NCBI RefSeq assembly: GCF_013166575.1
Contig: NZ_JABKKE010000001.1
Location: 186,001 to 250,000, forward strand
Direction: 5' to 3'
Source of the DNA: Xylanibacter rodentium
GTDB lineage: Bacteria; Bacteroidota; Bacteroidia; Bacteroidales; Bacteroidaceae
Length of the DNA: 64,000 nt
Part shown: positions 1-7,561 of the stretch, piece by piece
How the letters are laid out: the number at the start of each line of letters is the position of its first letter
Numbering within the stretch: position 1 is the first letter of the stretch
Made by a program: the position numbers and the translations under genes
Notes under the pieces: model-generated
Databases searched by the model: none
What the model was told of the DNA's origin: nothing
The model's input: the letters and a program-made list of their open reading frames with translations, nothing else

Positions 1-677
1 CTTATTGTTACAGTCTTGTAAGGACGCCCGTTTATGGTTTCCACCTTAAAACTTTTTTGCTGCGGCAAGTCTATTTCCTGAGTATACACTCCATTCAAAT
101 CAGGCATCTTACCGTCTATTTGGGTAAGATTAACCAATGTACAAACCTTATATGTAAGCAATATCGGCTCCTGTTCGTGAACGCGCTGTTTGCTGGCAGT
201 GACTTTTATAAACAAGTCTGATCCGGATATACGCGAACCAGCCTCACGCATTTGTCCATGTCCGGCACCGTATTGTGACTGCCTGTTGCTACTTTGCGAA
301 GCGGCATATACACGAATGCGCAGCGAATTGGATGTCATGTTCTTACCACCCACTGATATGTTCGCAGCAGGAATATTATATTGCCCTTCCTTGTTGGCAC
401 ATAATATGTACGTATAAGTTATGGATGATGAAGAACTGGTGTGTCCGTTTATCATCTGAAAACTTTGCTGCTGCGACGTGCTTGGTCCCATAAGAACCTC
501 CAAAGCCGCCGGAATACTACCTATGCGGAAATTGCTTACGTTCTGAGAATTTATAGTGTATGTCAACCTAAACTGTTCTCCGACAGTCACTTCCGTCGGA
601 GCTTCGGCTACAAATTTCTGCGCTTTCACTGCTATAGTGACAACGCACAACATCAATACTATATACAACCTCTTCAT
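1..677 (-). CDS. batD: BatD-family protein, N-terminal part (cut by window edge)
   Basis: Reading leftward from an ATG at 675-677, one base after the batBC stop, an open frame runs off the window edge (about 225 residues). It starts with a signal peptide (MKRLYIVLMLCVVTIAVKA, then Q). A beta-rich extracytoplasmic region follows, containing APTEVTVGEQFRLTYTI and later SDLFIKVTASKQRVHEQEP. This is the pattern of BatD/oxygen-tolerance proteins, which carry repeated Ig-like domains and a C-terminal membrane anchor. Position directly behind batB/batC matches the batABCDE order of Bacteroidetes. The family is linked to aerotolerance or envelope stress, but its biochemistry is unknown. Because the C-terminus is outside the window, length and any further bat gene (batE) cannot be judged. 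Confidence 0.8.
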   Translation of the reverse strand, partial: MKRLYIVLMLCVVTIAVKAQKFVAEAPTEVTVGEQFRLTYTINSQNVSNFRIGSIPAALEVLMGPSTSQQQSFQMINGHTSSSSSITYTYILCANKEGQYNIPAANISVGGKNMTSNSLRIRVYAASQSSNRQSQYGAGHGQMREAGSRISGSDLFIKVTASKQRVHEQEPILLTYKVCTLVNLTQIDGKMPDLNGVYTQEIDLPQQKSFKVETINGRPYKTVTI

Positions 678-678
678 A

Positions 679-2382
679 TCACCAGTTTTTCTGTAACTTA
701 CGAGAACCAGGCTGTTGCATGGCTTTATTCATGCGCTGCTGAGTGTTCTTCTCCTGCTGCATGGCTGCATTAAGCAACTGCTCAGCATTGTCCTTGCTCA
801 TTTTGTCGTTCTTGTTTTCCTTTTTCTCTGGTTTGTCGTTCTTCTGCTTGTCGTCTTTCTTTTCTTCTTTATCTTTCTGCTTATCTTTGTCGTTGTTCTT
901 TTTGTCGTTATTATCGTTGTCTTTCTTATTATTCTCATTCATCTTCTGCAGATGCTTGCAGAGAGCAAGATTGTAACGCGTCTCATCGTCATTTGGATTC
1001 ATACGCAGTGCCTCTTTATACTGTTCGATTGCATCATCATACATTTTCAAATTCTGACAAATCCAGCCCATATTATGATAAACTTTTGCCTTACGCAAGG
1101 GATTTGTCTCCAGTCGTGCCGCAGCCTGAAACTGACTGACAGCCGCCGAATCTTTTTTCTGTGCCAAAAGCACCCTGCCAAGATTATACACTGCCTGCGG
1201 ATTGCGCGGATTGCGTTCCACAGCCTTGCGATACGACACTTCCGCCCTCTCATAATCACCGGCATGAAACTGTTTGTTGCCGTCGCGCACATACTGACGG
1301 TCAGTCTGAGCCATTACCGACAACGACATTACCGTCAGGACAGCCAAAACTGTCACTTTCCTGGAACCGAAAAGCTTGACATCTCTCAGTAAGGGATTCT
1401 TACTTTCAAGCAGACACACCTCAATAATCAACAAAAGCAAAATGATAATGGTCAATGCAGGAAACTGTTCATCGTAGTCACTGTAAATATTGGATGAAAT
1501 CTCTTTTTTCGCCAATTTGTCCAACTCTTTATCAAGCAGTTCCTGAGCGTTAACATTGTTGTCCACATGAATATATGCCCCGCCACCGGCAGAAGCCAAT
1601 TGTCTGCACATGTCTTCATTGAGCACAGAGACCACCGTATTTCCCGTATTGTCCTTCATATAGTCGTGTGAACCTGACACTGGAACGGGTGCACCACCAG
1701 ACGAACCTACGCCAAGCACATATACTCTCATGCCTTTCCTCTTCGCAGCTTCTGCCGCCTCCACAGCCCTGCCCTCGTGATCTTCACCGTCAGTTATCAG
1801 TATTATGGCCTTTCCAACTCCTTCTTGTTGAGTAAAACTATGGGATGCAAGGTCTATCGCGGCAGCAATATCCGTACCCTGACTTGCCATCATTGACGGA
1901 TCTATACTGCTGAGAAACATCTTGGCCGACACATAATCGCTCGTTATCGGCAACTGAACAAAGGCATCACCGGCAAAGACGATGAGTCCAATCTTGTCAT
2001 CGACAAACTTGTCAACAAGATTCTCAACCATCATCTTACTCCTGTCAAGACGACTCGGAGTGATATCCTCGGCACGCATTGAGTTGCTTATGTCCATAGC
2101 AATGACAGTCTCTATGCCAACACGTTTCTCCGTGCTTATCTTTGTGCCCATCTGAGGACGTGCGATCATAACAATAATAAATGCCAGTGCTGTCAACAAT
2201 ATGCAGAACTTGCATATAGGTCTCAATTTGGAAACATCGGGCATAAGCTGTCTCAGAAGAGCAATGTCTCCTAATTTTTTCAATTTCTGCTTACGGACAC
2301 GCAACATGGCAAAATAAATCAGTGCCAATACGGGTATCAGCACCAACGAATATAACCATTCAGGATCTTCAAATCTAAACAT
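679..2382 (-). CDS. BatB-BatC fusion: VWA membrane protein with C-terminal TPR domain
   Basis: The 567-residue product joins two proteins that are often separate. Residues 1-338 are BatB: membrane helices near 9-27, 57-74 and 309-326 enclose a von Willebrand A domain with a complete MIDAS (D97-x-S99-x-S101, T170, D198 in ITDGED). Residue 340 onward is BatC. A former signal peptide (VTVLAVLTVMSLSVMAQ, about 343-359) now sits mid-protein. It is followed by TPR repeats (about 361-480), a Lys/Asp/Asn-rich low-complexity stretch (about 481-535) and a Gln-rich tail. The gene lies 9 nt after batA and 1 nt before batD, so it is cotranscribed. BatA/B/C complexes are proposed to act in the periplasm in stress tolerance. 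The fusion is direct, without a linker. An internal restart producing free BatC cannot be excluded. Confidence 0.88.
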   Translation of the reverse strand: MFRFEDPEWLYSLVLIPVLALIYFAMLRVRKQKLKKLGDIALLRQLMPDVSKLRPICKFCILLTALAFIIVMIARPQMGTKISTEKRVGIETVIAMDISNSMRAEDITPSRLDRSKMMVENLVDKFVDDKIGLIVFAGDAFVQLPITSDYVSAKMFLSSIDPSMMASQGTDIAAAIDLASHSFTQQEGVGKAIILITDGEDHEGRAVEAAEAAKRKGMRVYVLGVGSSGGAPVPVSGSHDYMKDNTGNTVVSVLNEDMCRQLASAGGGAYIHVDNNVNAQELLDKELDKLAKKEISSNIYSDYDEQFPALTIIILLLLIIEVCLLESKNPLLRDVKLFGSRKVTVLAVLTVMSLSVMAQTDRQYVRDGNKQFHAGDYERAEVSYRKAVERNPRNPQAVYNLGRVLLAQKKDSAAVSQFQAAARLETNPLRKAKVYHNMGWICQNLKMYDDAIEQYKEALRMNPNDDETRYNLALCKHLQKMNENNKKDNDNNDKKNNDKDKQKDKEEKKDDKQKNDKPEKKENKNDKMSKDNAEQLLNAAMQQEKNTQQRMNKAMQQPGSRKLQKNW

Positions 2383-2391
2383 ATAATCTCT

Positions 2392-3390
2392 CTATGGTAT
2401 TCTTCTAAATACTACTACTCTCAACAGTATCTCCAACAGCAGCGCCACTGCAGCAGCAATAGCAAACGGTTGGTATACATCATACTTCTTACTGTATTTC
2501 TTGACATTGAGTTTCGACTTCTCCAGCTTGTCTATCTCCTTGTATATCCGTTTCAGCTCTGCTGTGTTTGTGGCACGGTAGAAGTCACCATTGGTAGCCG
2601 ACGCAATCTCACCAAGTGTCTTGGTGTCTACCTCGACAGGCATGTTGACATATTGAATACTACCTCCAACTTGCATGGGATATGGAGCTGACTTGTCCGT
2701 ACCAACAGCCACAGTATACACACGTATGCCCATGCTATTTGCAATGTCAGCGGCTGTCAGTGGAGAAATGTCCCCCATATTGTTGCTTCCATCGGTAAGA
2801 AGTATCACTACCTTGCTCTTTGACTTTGAATCTTTCAGTCGACTCACGGCATTGGCCAGTCCCATGCCAATGGCCGTTCCATCCTGTATGAGTCCTCGCG
2901 CAGCGATATCCGTCCGCACATTCTGCAACAAATTGAGCAACGAAGCGTGGTCGACAGTCATAGGACACTGTGTGAACGCCTCTCCGGCAAATATCGTAAG
3001 ACCGATATTGTCATTGGGGCGTCCAGCTATAAACTCTGCTGCCACCTGTTTGGCAGCCTCAATCCTATTTGGTTTCAAGTCTTCGGCAAGCATACTTGTC
3101 GACACGTCCATTGCCAGCATTATATCAATACCATCTATCCACTTGTCTTTCCACGAATTGCTTGTCTGCGGTCTTGCCAAAACAATTACCAAAAGCACGA
3201 AAGCCACAATCCTGAGCAACGGTACCACCGGCATAAGCCTCACTTTCCAACTGACGGAAACATAGCGGAACGCAAACGTATCGCTCATCCGCATAGTAGG
3301 TTCGCTTTTCTTTCTGTACATCAGATACCATACAATGTACGGTACTATCAGCAACAACAGAAACAGACATTCTTTATTGGCAAATTCCAT
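2392..3390 (-). CDS. batA: BatA: membrane-anchored von Willebrand factor A protein
   Basis: The protein has 332 residues with the BatA layout: two N-terminal membrane helices (about 8-24 and 56-72), a VWA domain, and a final helix (about 308-326). The metal-ion-dependent adhesion site is intact: DVSTS at about 95-99, a Thr in QDGTAIG and an Asp in LLTDGSNN. VWA domains of this kind bind partner proteins through a divalent cation, and the domain is expected on the periplasmic face. The gene is part of the minus-strand moxR-DUF58-bat operon. It sits 73 nt downstream of the preceding membrane protein and 9 nt upstream of batBC. In Bacteroides fragilis and other bacteria bat genes are associated with aerotolerance. 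Molecular function remains unproven. Confidence 0.88.
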   Translation of the reverse strand: MEFANKECLFLLLLIVPYIVWYLMYRKKSEPTMRMSDTFAFRYVSVSWKVRLMPVVPLLRIVAFVLLVIVLARPQTSNSWKDKWIDGIDIMLAMDVSTSMLAEDLKPNRIEAAKQVAAEFIAGRPNDNIGLTIFAGEAFTQCPMTVDHASLLNLLQNVRTDIAARGLIQDGTAIGMGLANAVSRLKDSKSKSKVVILLTDGSNNMGDISPLTAADIANSMGIRVYTVAVGTDKSAPYPMQVGGSIQYVNMPVEVDTKTLGEIASATNGDFYRATNTAELKRIYKEIDKLEKSKLNVKKYSKKYDVYQPFAIAAAVALLLEILLRVVVFRRIP

Positions 3391-3463
3391 TTTCTTTCGT
3401 TTTGTTCAGTATCTTACACTTCCAGAACTATCCGGAATGAAAAAATATAAGCAACTTTTATTA

Positions 3464-4534
3464 TCATCCCACCAATTGCCAAATGCAGTAGAGTATCCAA
3501 ACAAACAGGGCTATACACACGGCTGCAACAATACCGATGGCTATCTTCAGTACCCTGCGCATCTTCACCGACAGCTTTTCATCTTCAGTAAGATATGGCT
3601 TAACTATCTCTTCCGAAGGCTGATTTTCAACCTTTGTAGAGTTGATGAATTCTATTGCACTGACAAGATTTTTATCGTTTTCGTTTATCAGTGTCGAATA
3701 CTTGGCAAACTTTACTAAATCGGCAGTATTGAAGAGTTCTTTAAGTTCTTCGATGGCAGCCCTGTCATGAGATGCCATAAGCCGCTCTATTATCTCTCCG
3801 CTCGTCATCTCCATGGCATTAAAACCATATCGCTCACGGATATATTTGCGCAGCGTATCTGTAAGTTTGGTGTAGTATTCTTTCTGATTTTCCGATTGTA
3901 CCATCCTATCTGCCTTTATCAACTCTATCTCTTTCATGGCTTTCTGATGGGGCAACAGACGCTTCACAACCTTAATACTGATGTTGATAGGCTTGTTGGC
4001 CCTGAACTGCAAATACAGGAGAAAAAACATTACAATGAATAAAAGCATCAATAGGCTCATCCAAAAAATCATACTCCAGTCACTCCAAAGGAAAGGATTG
4101 TCCTGCACATCTTTAGGGTCGAAAAACTGGTCGACATTGGTAGTATCTACCTCTACGCCTAGCACCTTCATCGCCAAGCTCTTGCTCTTATATACCTTTC
4201 CGTCTACTTTCACCTTGAATGGAGGCAGATAGTAAAGCTGCTCGTCAAACGATGTAAGCGTATAGACCCTGTTGCGTGCCGACAAACCGTTATCCAAAAT
4301 CTTTGTCTCCGCCTCAACACAACCAAGCACCTCCACTCCCGGAATTATTATTTCCTTCGGTTTGAACGCTGGCATATCCACCTTTGACGACTCTTTTGCC
4401 GTCACTGTCAGTGTCACGTGCACCTGCTCACCAATAAACATCTCTATTGAGTCAATACGCGCTTCTACCGAAACTTGAGCTATAGCAGGAATTACACTAA
4501 CAGTCAATATTATAGCCAATAATATCTTTCTCAT
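3464..4534 (-). CDS. BatD-like membrane protein of the moxR-bat operon
   Basis: This is a 356-residue protein with a signal peptide (cleavage after about residue 19, VIPAIAQ). A short Ig-like extracytoplasmic domain contains SVEARIDSIEMFIGEQVHV. A membrane helix follows near 155-178, then a cytoplasmic, Lys-rich helical region ending in another helix (about 330-352). The N-terminal domain resembles BatD repeats, and the gene stands between the DUF58 gene and batA, a position where Bacteroidetes operons carry such a protein. It starts one base after the DUF58 stop, so translation is probably coupled. Its role is inferred only from context (envelope or oxidative stress with BatA/BatB). The name BatD is used loosely for this family, and the true batD is the partial gene at the left edge. 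Confidence 0.7.
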   Translation of the reverse strand: MRKILLAIILTVSVIPAIAQVSVEARIDSIEMFIGEQVHVTLTVTAKESSKVDMPAFKPKEIIIPGVEVLGCVEAETKILDNGLSARNRVYTLTSFDEQLYYLPPFKVKVDGKVYKSKSLAMKVLGVEVDTTNVDQFFDPKDVQDNPFLWSDWSMIFWMSLLMLLFIVMFFLLYLQFRANKPINISIKVVKRLLPHQKAMKEIELIKADRMVQSENQKEYYTKLTDTLRKYIRERYGFNAMEMTSGEIIERLMASHDRAAIEELKELFNTADLVKFAKYSTLINENDKNLVSAIEFINSTKVENQPSEEIVKPYLTEDEKLSVKMRRVLKIAIGIVAAVCIALFVWILYCIWQLVG

Positions 4535-4535
4535 T

Positions 4536-5408
4536 CTAACTTCTCTGTTTGAATAATATCAGCAGTGACTTCACATAGTCTTCGTCAGTAGCAATGGATA
4601 TACTGTCTACATTGTTCTTATTGAATACGTCCTGCAACGCAGTCTGACGCTTTATCCAATAATCTCTATGAGCCTGACGTATCTTTCGACTGCTTGTGTC
4701 TATATACTGCTCATGTCCTGTCTCTGCGTCAACCACCTTCATCAGTCCCACATCGGGCAATTCAGCAGCACACTTGTCATATACCTGAACGGCCACCACA
4801 TCATGTTTTCTACTACAGATGGTGAGAGGGGATAAAAAGTCGGTACGAGTATAGAAATCACTGAGCATAAAAACTGTACATCGCCGTTTCATGACGTTGG
4901 AAAGAAACTCCAACGGCTCGTTAAGGTCTGTGCGCCTACTCTCGGCATGGAAATCCAAAAGTTCACGTATTATATAAAGTATATGTTTTCGACCCTTCTT
5001 TGGCGGGATATACTTCTCAATCTTATCAGAAAAGAATACCACACCGATTTTGTCATTGTTCTGTATTGCACTGAAAGCAAGGGTAGCAGCTATTTCGGCT
5101 ACCATCTCAGATTTCATCTGTCGATGTGTACCGAAATCAAGCGAGCCGCTGACGTCAATAAGCAGCATCACCGTCAGTTCACGTTCCTCCTCAAACACCT
5201 TGATATACGGACGGTGAAATCGTGCCGTGACATTCCAATCAATGTCACGGACATCGTCACCGAACTGATATTCACGAACTTCGCTGAACGCCATACCCCT
5301 ACCTTTGAAAGCAGAATGATACTGCCCGGCAAAGATATTAGCACTCAGTTTGCGTGTCTTTATCTCGATGGTTCTTACTTTCTTTATGATATCCTGAGTA
5401 TCCATCAA
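4536..5408 (-). CDS. DUF58 domain protein of the moxR-bat operon
   Basis: This 290-residue protein has no obvious signal peptide. It carries the DUF58 signature around residues 30-64 (HSAFKGRGMAFSEVREY, then FGDDVRDIDWNVTAR). A VWA-like core follows, with a MIDAS-type DVSGS near residue 84 and later MLSDFYT. DUF58 proteins are almost always encoded next to MoxR AAA+ ATPases and VWA proteins, and are thought to be cytosolic partners in a chaperone-like complex. Here the start codon overlaps the moxR stop by 4 nt (ATGA), which implies translational coupling. No enzyme activity is known for the family. Confidence in the family is high and in the function low. Confidence 0.88.
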   Translation of the reverse strand: MMDTQDIIKKVRTIEIKTRKLSANIFAGQYHSAFKGRGMAFSEVREYQFGDDVRDIDWNVTARFHRPYIKVFEEERELTVMLLIDVSGSLDFGTHRQMKSEMVAEIAATLAFSAIQNNDKIGVVFFSDKIEKYIPPKKGRKHILYIIRELLDFHAESRRTDLNEPLEFLSNVMKRRCTVFMLSDFYTRTDFLSPLTICSRKHDVVAVQVYDKCAAELPDVGLMKVVDAETGHEQYIDTSSRKIRQAHRDYWIKRQTALQDVFNKNNVDSISIATDEDYVKSLLILFKQRS

Positions 5409-6400
5409 GGAACTTCAACCTTATTTATTATCTTACTTACAATTTCCTCGCTTGTGACGCTGCTTGCCTCTGCCTCGTAAGTGATGCCTATGCGATGACG
5501 CAGTACGTCGTGAGCCACGGCACGCACATCTTCCGGGACCACATATCCACGACGCTTCACAAAAGCGTATGCACGTGAGGCCTTGGCCAGATTTATGCTG
5601 GCACGCGGGCTACCGCCAAACGAAATCATCGCTTTAAGTTCTTTCAGACCATAGCGGTCGGGATAGCGTGTTGCGAAAACAATGTCGGCTATATATTGCT
5701 CTATCTTCTCATCGATATAAACTTCACGAACCACCGAACGGGCTTTCTGTATATCCTCGGCCGTTGTCACAGGCCTGACTTCAGGCAGACTGCCAGCAAG
5801 ATTTTCGCGTATGATACGCTTTTCTTCGTCCAAGGTTGGATAATCAATTACCACTTTCAGCATAAAACGGTCCATCTGTGCCTCTGGCAGCGGATATGTT
5901 CCTTCCTGCTCTACCGGATTCTGGGTTGCCATAACAAGGAAAGGATTGGGTAGACTAAATGTCTCGGTACCTATCGTCACTTGTTTTTCTTGCATAGCCT
6001 CAAGCAATGCACTCTGTACTTTTGCCGGAGCACGGTTGATTTCATCTGCCAATACGAAATTGGCAAATACCGGTCCTTTCTTTACCAGAAACTTCTCATC
6101 TTTCTGCGAATATATCATCGTTCCGATGACATCGGCAGGAAGAAGATCGGGAGTGAACTGTATACGACTGTAATCCGAATCTATCAGCTGTGACAATGTC
6201 TTGATAGCCAAGGTTTTGGCCAGTCCAGGAACACCCTCTAACAGAATGTGTCCGTCACTGAGCATGCCTATTAGCAAAGATTCCACCAAATGTTTTTGTC
6301 CGACGATGACCCGATCCATGCCGGTAATAAGATTTGTTACAAAAGAGCTCTGTTGTTCTATCCGCATATTTAGTTCGCGGATATCAATAGCTTCTGCCAT
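5405..6400 (-). CDS. moxR: MoxR-family AAA+ ATPase
   Basis: This 331-residue AAA+ ATPase is of MoxR type. The P-loop GVPGLAKT lies near 56-63, Walker B/sensor region LADEINRAPAKVQSALLEAM near 116-135, and sensor 1 plus the family signature NPVEQEGTYPLPEAQMDRF near 156-174. It has the usual MoxR length. It is the first gene of the minus-strand operon leading into DUF58 and the bat genes. MoxR proteins are believed to act as chaperones that insert cofactors into, or remodel, the VWA proteins encoded beside them. A candidate promoter (TATTTTTG) lies about 50 nt upstream of the start. Confidence 0.93.
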   Translation of the reverse strand: MAEAIDIRELNMRIEQQSSFVTNLITGMDRVIVGQKHLVESLLIGMLSDGHILLEGVPGLAKTLAIKTLSQLIDSDYSRIQFTPDLLPADVIGTMIYSQKDEKFLVKKGPVFANFVLADEINRAPAKVQSALLEAMQEKQVTIGTETFSLPNPFLVMATQNPVEQEGTYPLPEAQMDRFMLKVVIDYPTLDEEKRIIRENLAGSLPEVRPVTTAEDIQKARSVVREVYIDEKIEQYIADIVFATRYPDRYGLKELKAMISFGGSPRASINLAKASRAYAFVKRRGYVVPEDVRAVAHDVLRHRIGITYEAEASSVTSEEIVSKIINKVEVP

Positions 6401-6448
6401 AAGAATATTATTTTATTTTAACGTTAATCACAATTATGAAATTAGGTG

Positions 6449-6456
6449 CAAAAATA
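6449..6456 (-). promoter_or_regulatory. -7 box before moxR
   Basis: On the minus strand this reads TATTTTTG, followed by C, matching the Bacteroidetes -7 consensus TAnnTTTG. It is about 50 nt upstream of the moxR start. No clear -33 TTTG was seen. Confidence 0.45.
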
Positions 6457-6633
6457 CGGAATAAATAACTGAAATGTGAATATCAGAACCTAAATAATAC
6501 TAAAAAACGCGTCAAATACATATATTTTAAGAAACTTTTTGATTGAATAAAAATGTATGCCCACAGTAAAGCCCATACGGATACAAAGTCGGAAGTCCGA
6601 GGCATATCGCAATATGAAATGCATAAAAAATGA

Positions 6634-7377
6634 TTAAGCCCTCCTGAACTCAGAACATACTATAGCAGTAGCTATAGCCACATTCAGACTTTCGGCCGTA
6701 TCACCAGAAGCAAAATTCGGTATAAACAGGCGGTCGGTAATGCGTTCACGTACAGCCGGTGAAATTCCGTTGCCCTCATTGCCCATAACGATAATACCTG
6801 ATGCGGAAAGCCGTCTGCCGTAAATGTTTTCGCCATCGAGCAGCGTACCGTAGACAGGAACGTGGCTAGATATACTGTCAAGCCAGGACGGCAAATCAGT
6901 ATATACCACATTGACACGGGCAATACTTCCCATTGTAGCCTGAACCACCTTTGGATTGTAGATATCGGCAGTATCGTGACTGCACACTATTGTCTTGATT
7001 CCAAACCAGTCGGCTACTCGTATTATAGTACCGAGATTTCCCGGGTCCTGCACACCGTCAAGGACAATACACAATTGGTCACCGATAGTGTCGGCACCGA
7101 TGTCACCGGCATCCGATGTCGGGAAAAGAGCCACTACCTGCTGCGGTGTCTTCATAAAACTCACCTTGTGCAACTCTTCGTCAGTAACACGTATCATTCT
7201 GCCGTCATATTTCGTCTGCGGCGCCCAGTCGTCCGTGGCTATTATCAGTTGTGGCTTCACCCTCCGCATTAGGTCGCCTACCACCTTATAGCCTTCGGCC
7301 ACGAAGAGTTTCTCTTTGAGTCTATTCTTTTTTGTTTCAAGAGAATGTACCAGTTTTATCACATTCTTACTCAACAT
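6634..7377 (-). CDS. TrmH/SpoU-family RNA 2'-O-methyltransferase
   Basis: The product has 247 residues. An N-terminal SpoU substrate-binding-type region (about 1-95) is followed by the SPOUT methyltransferase core. The three trefoil-knot motifs are visible: NLGTIIRVADWFG (about 114-126), IVMGNEGNGIS (about 195-205) and SLNVAIATAI (about 229-238). These bind S-adenosylmethionine and methylate ribose 2'-OH in rRNA or tRNA, although the exact target cannot be told from sequence. The gene is divergent from tamL, with back-to-back promoters in between, an arrangement I expect in Bacteroidetes. The gene is monocistronic as far as can be seen. Confidence 0.9.
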   Translation of the reverse strand: MLSKNVIKLVHSLETKKNRLKEKLFVAEGYKVVGDLMRRVKPQLIIATDDWAPQTKYDGRMIRVTDEELHKVSFMKTPQQVVALFPTSDAGDIGADTIGDQLCIVLDGVQDPGNLGTIIRVADWFGIKTIVCSHDTADIYNPKVVQATMGSIARVNVVYTDLPSWLDSISSHVPVYGTLLDGENIYGRRLSASGIIVMGNEGNGISPAVRERITDRLFIPNFASGDTAESLNVAIATAIVCSEFRRA

Positions 7378-7417
7378 AATATCACGCTATTTGTAAAAAA
7401 GTCGTTCATATATACGG

Positions 7418-7425
7418 CAAATTTA
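7418..7425 (-). promoter_or_regulatory. -7 box before the TrmH-family gene
   Basis: This is TAAATTTG on the minus strand, followed by C, about 40 nt from the start codon. It matches TAnnTTTG. The -33 element is unclear. Confidence 0.4.
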
Positions 7426-7500
7426 CATATAAATCGTGAGATATCTACACCGACAGTATATAAAAAGTCTTTTTATAGAGGAAAGTTACGAAAAAAGTCT

Positions 7501-7508
7501 TAATTTTG
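7501..7508 (+). promoter_or_regulatory. -7 box before tamL; decides the tamL start
   Basis: TAATTTTG followed by C matches the Bacteroidetes -7 box. Transcription from here would begin near 7515, downstream of the earliest possible ATG (7436). This supports the internal ATG at 7562 as the real start. Confidence 0.55.
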
Positions 7509-7561
7509 CAAATAGAATATACAAACATCCATCTAGAAATGACATTCAGCAAATATTGTCA

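Noticed and set aside
715..1392. 225-codon plus-strand frame rich in Phe, Leu and Val opposite batBC
   Set aside because: It mirrors the Lys/Asp/Asn-rich BatC tail (AAG/AAC/GAC codons read backward), giving false hydrophobic stretches.
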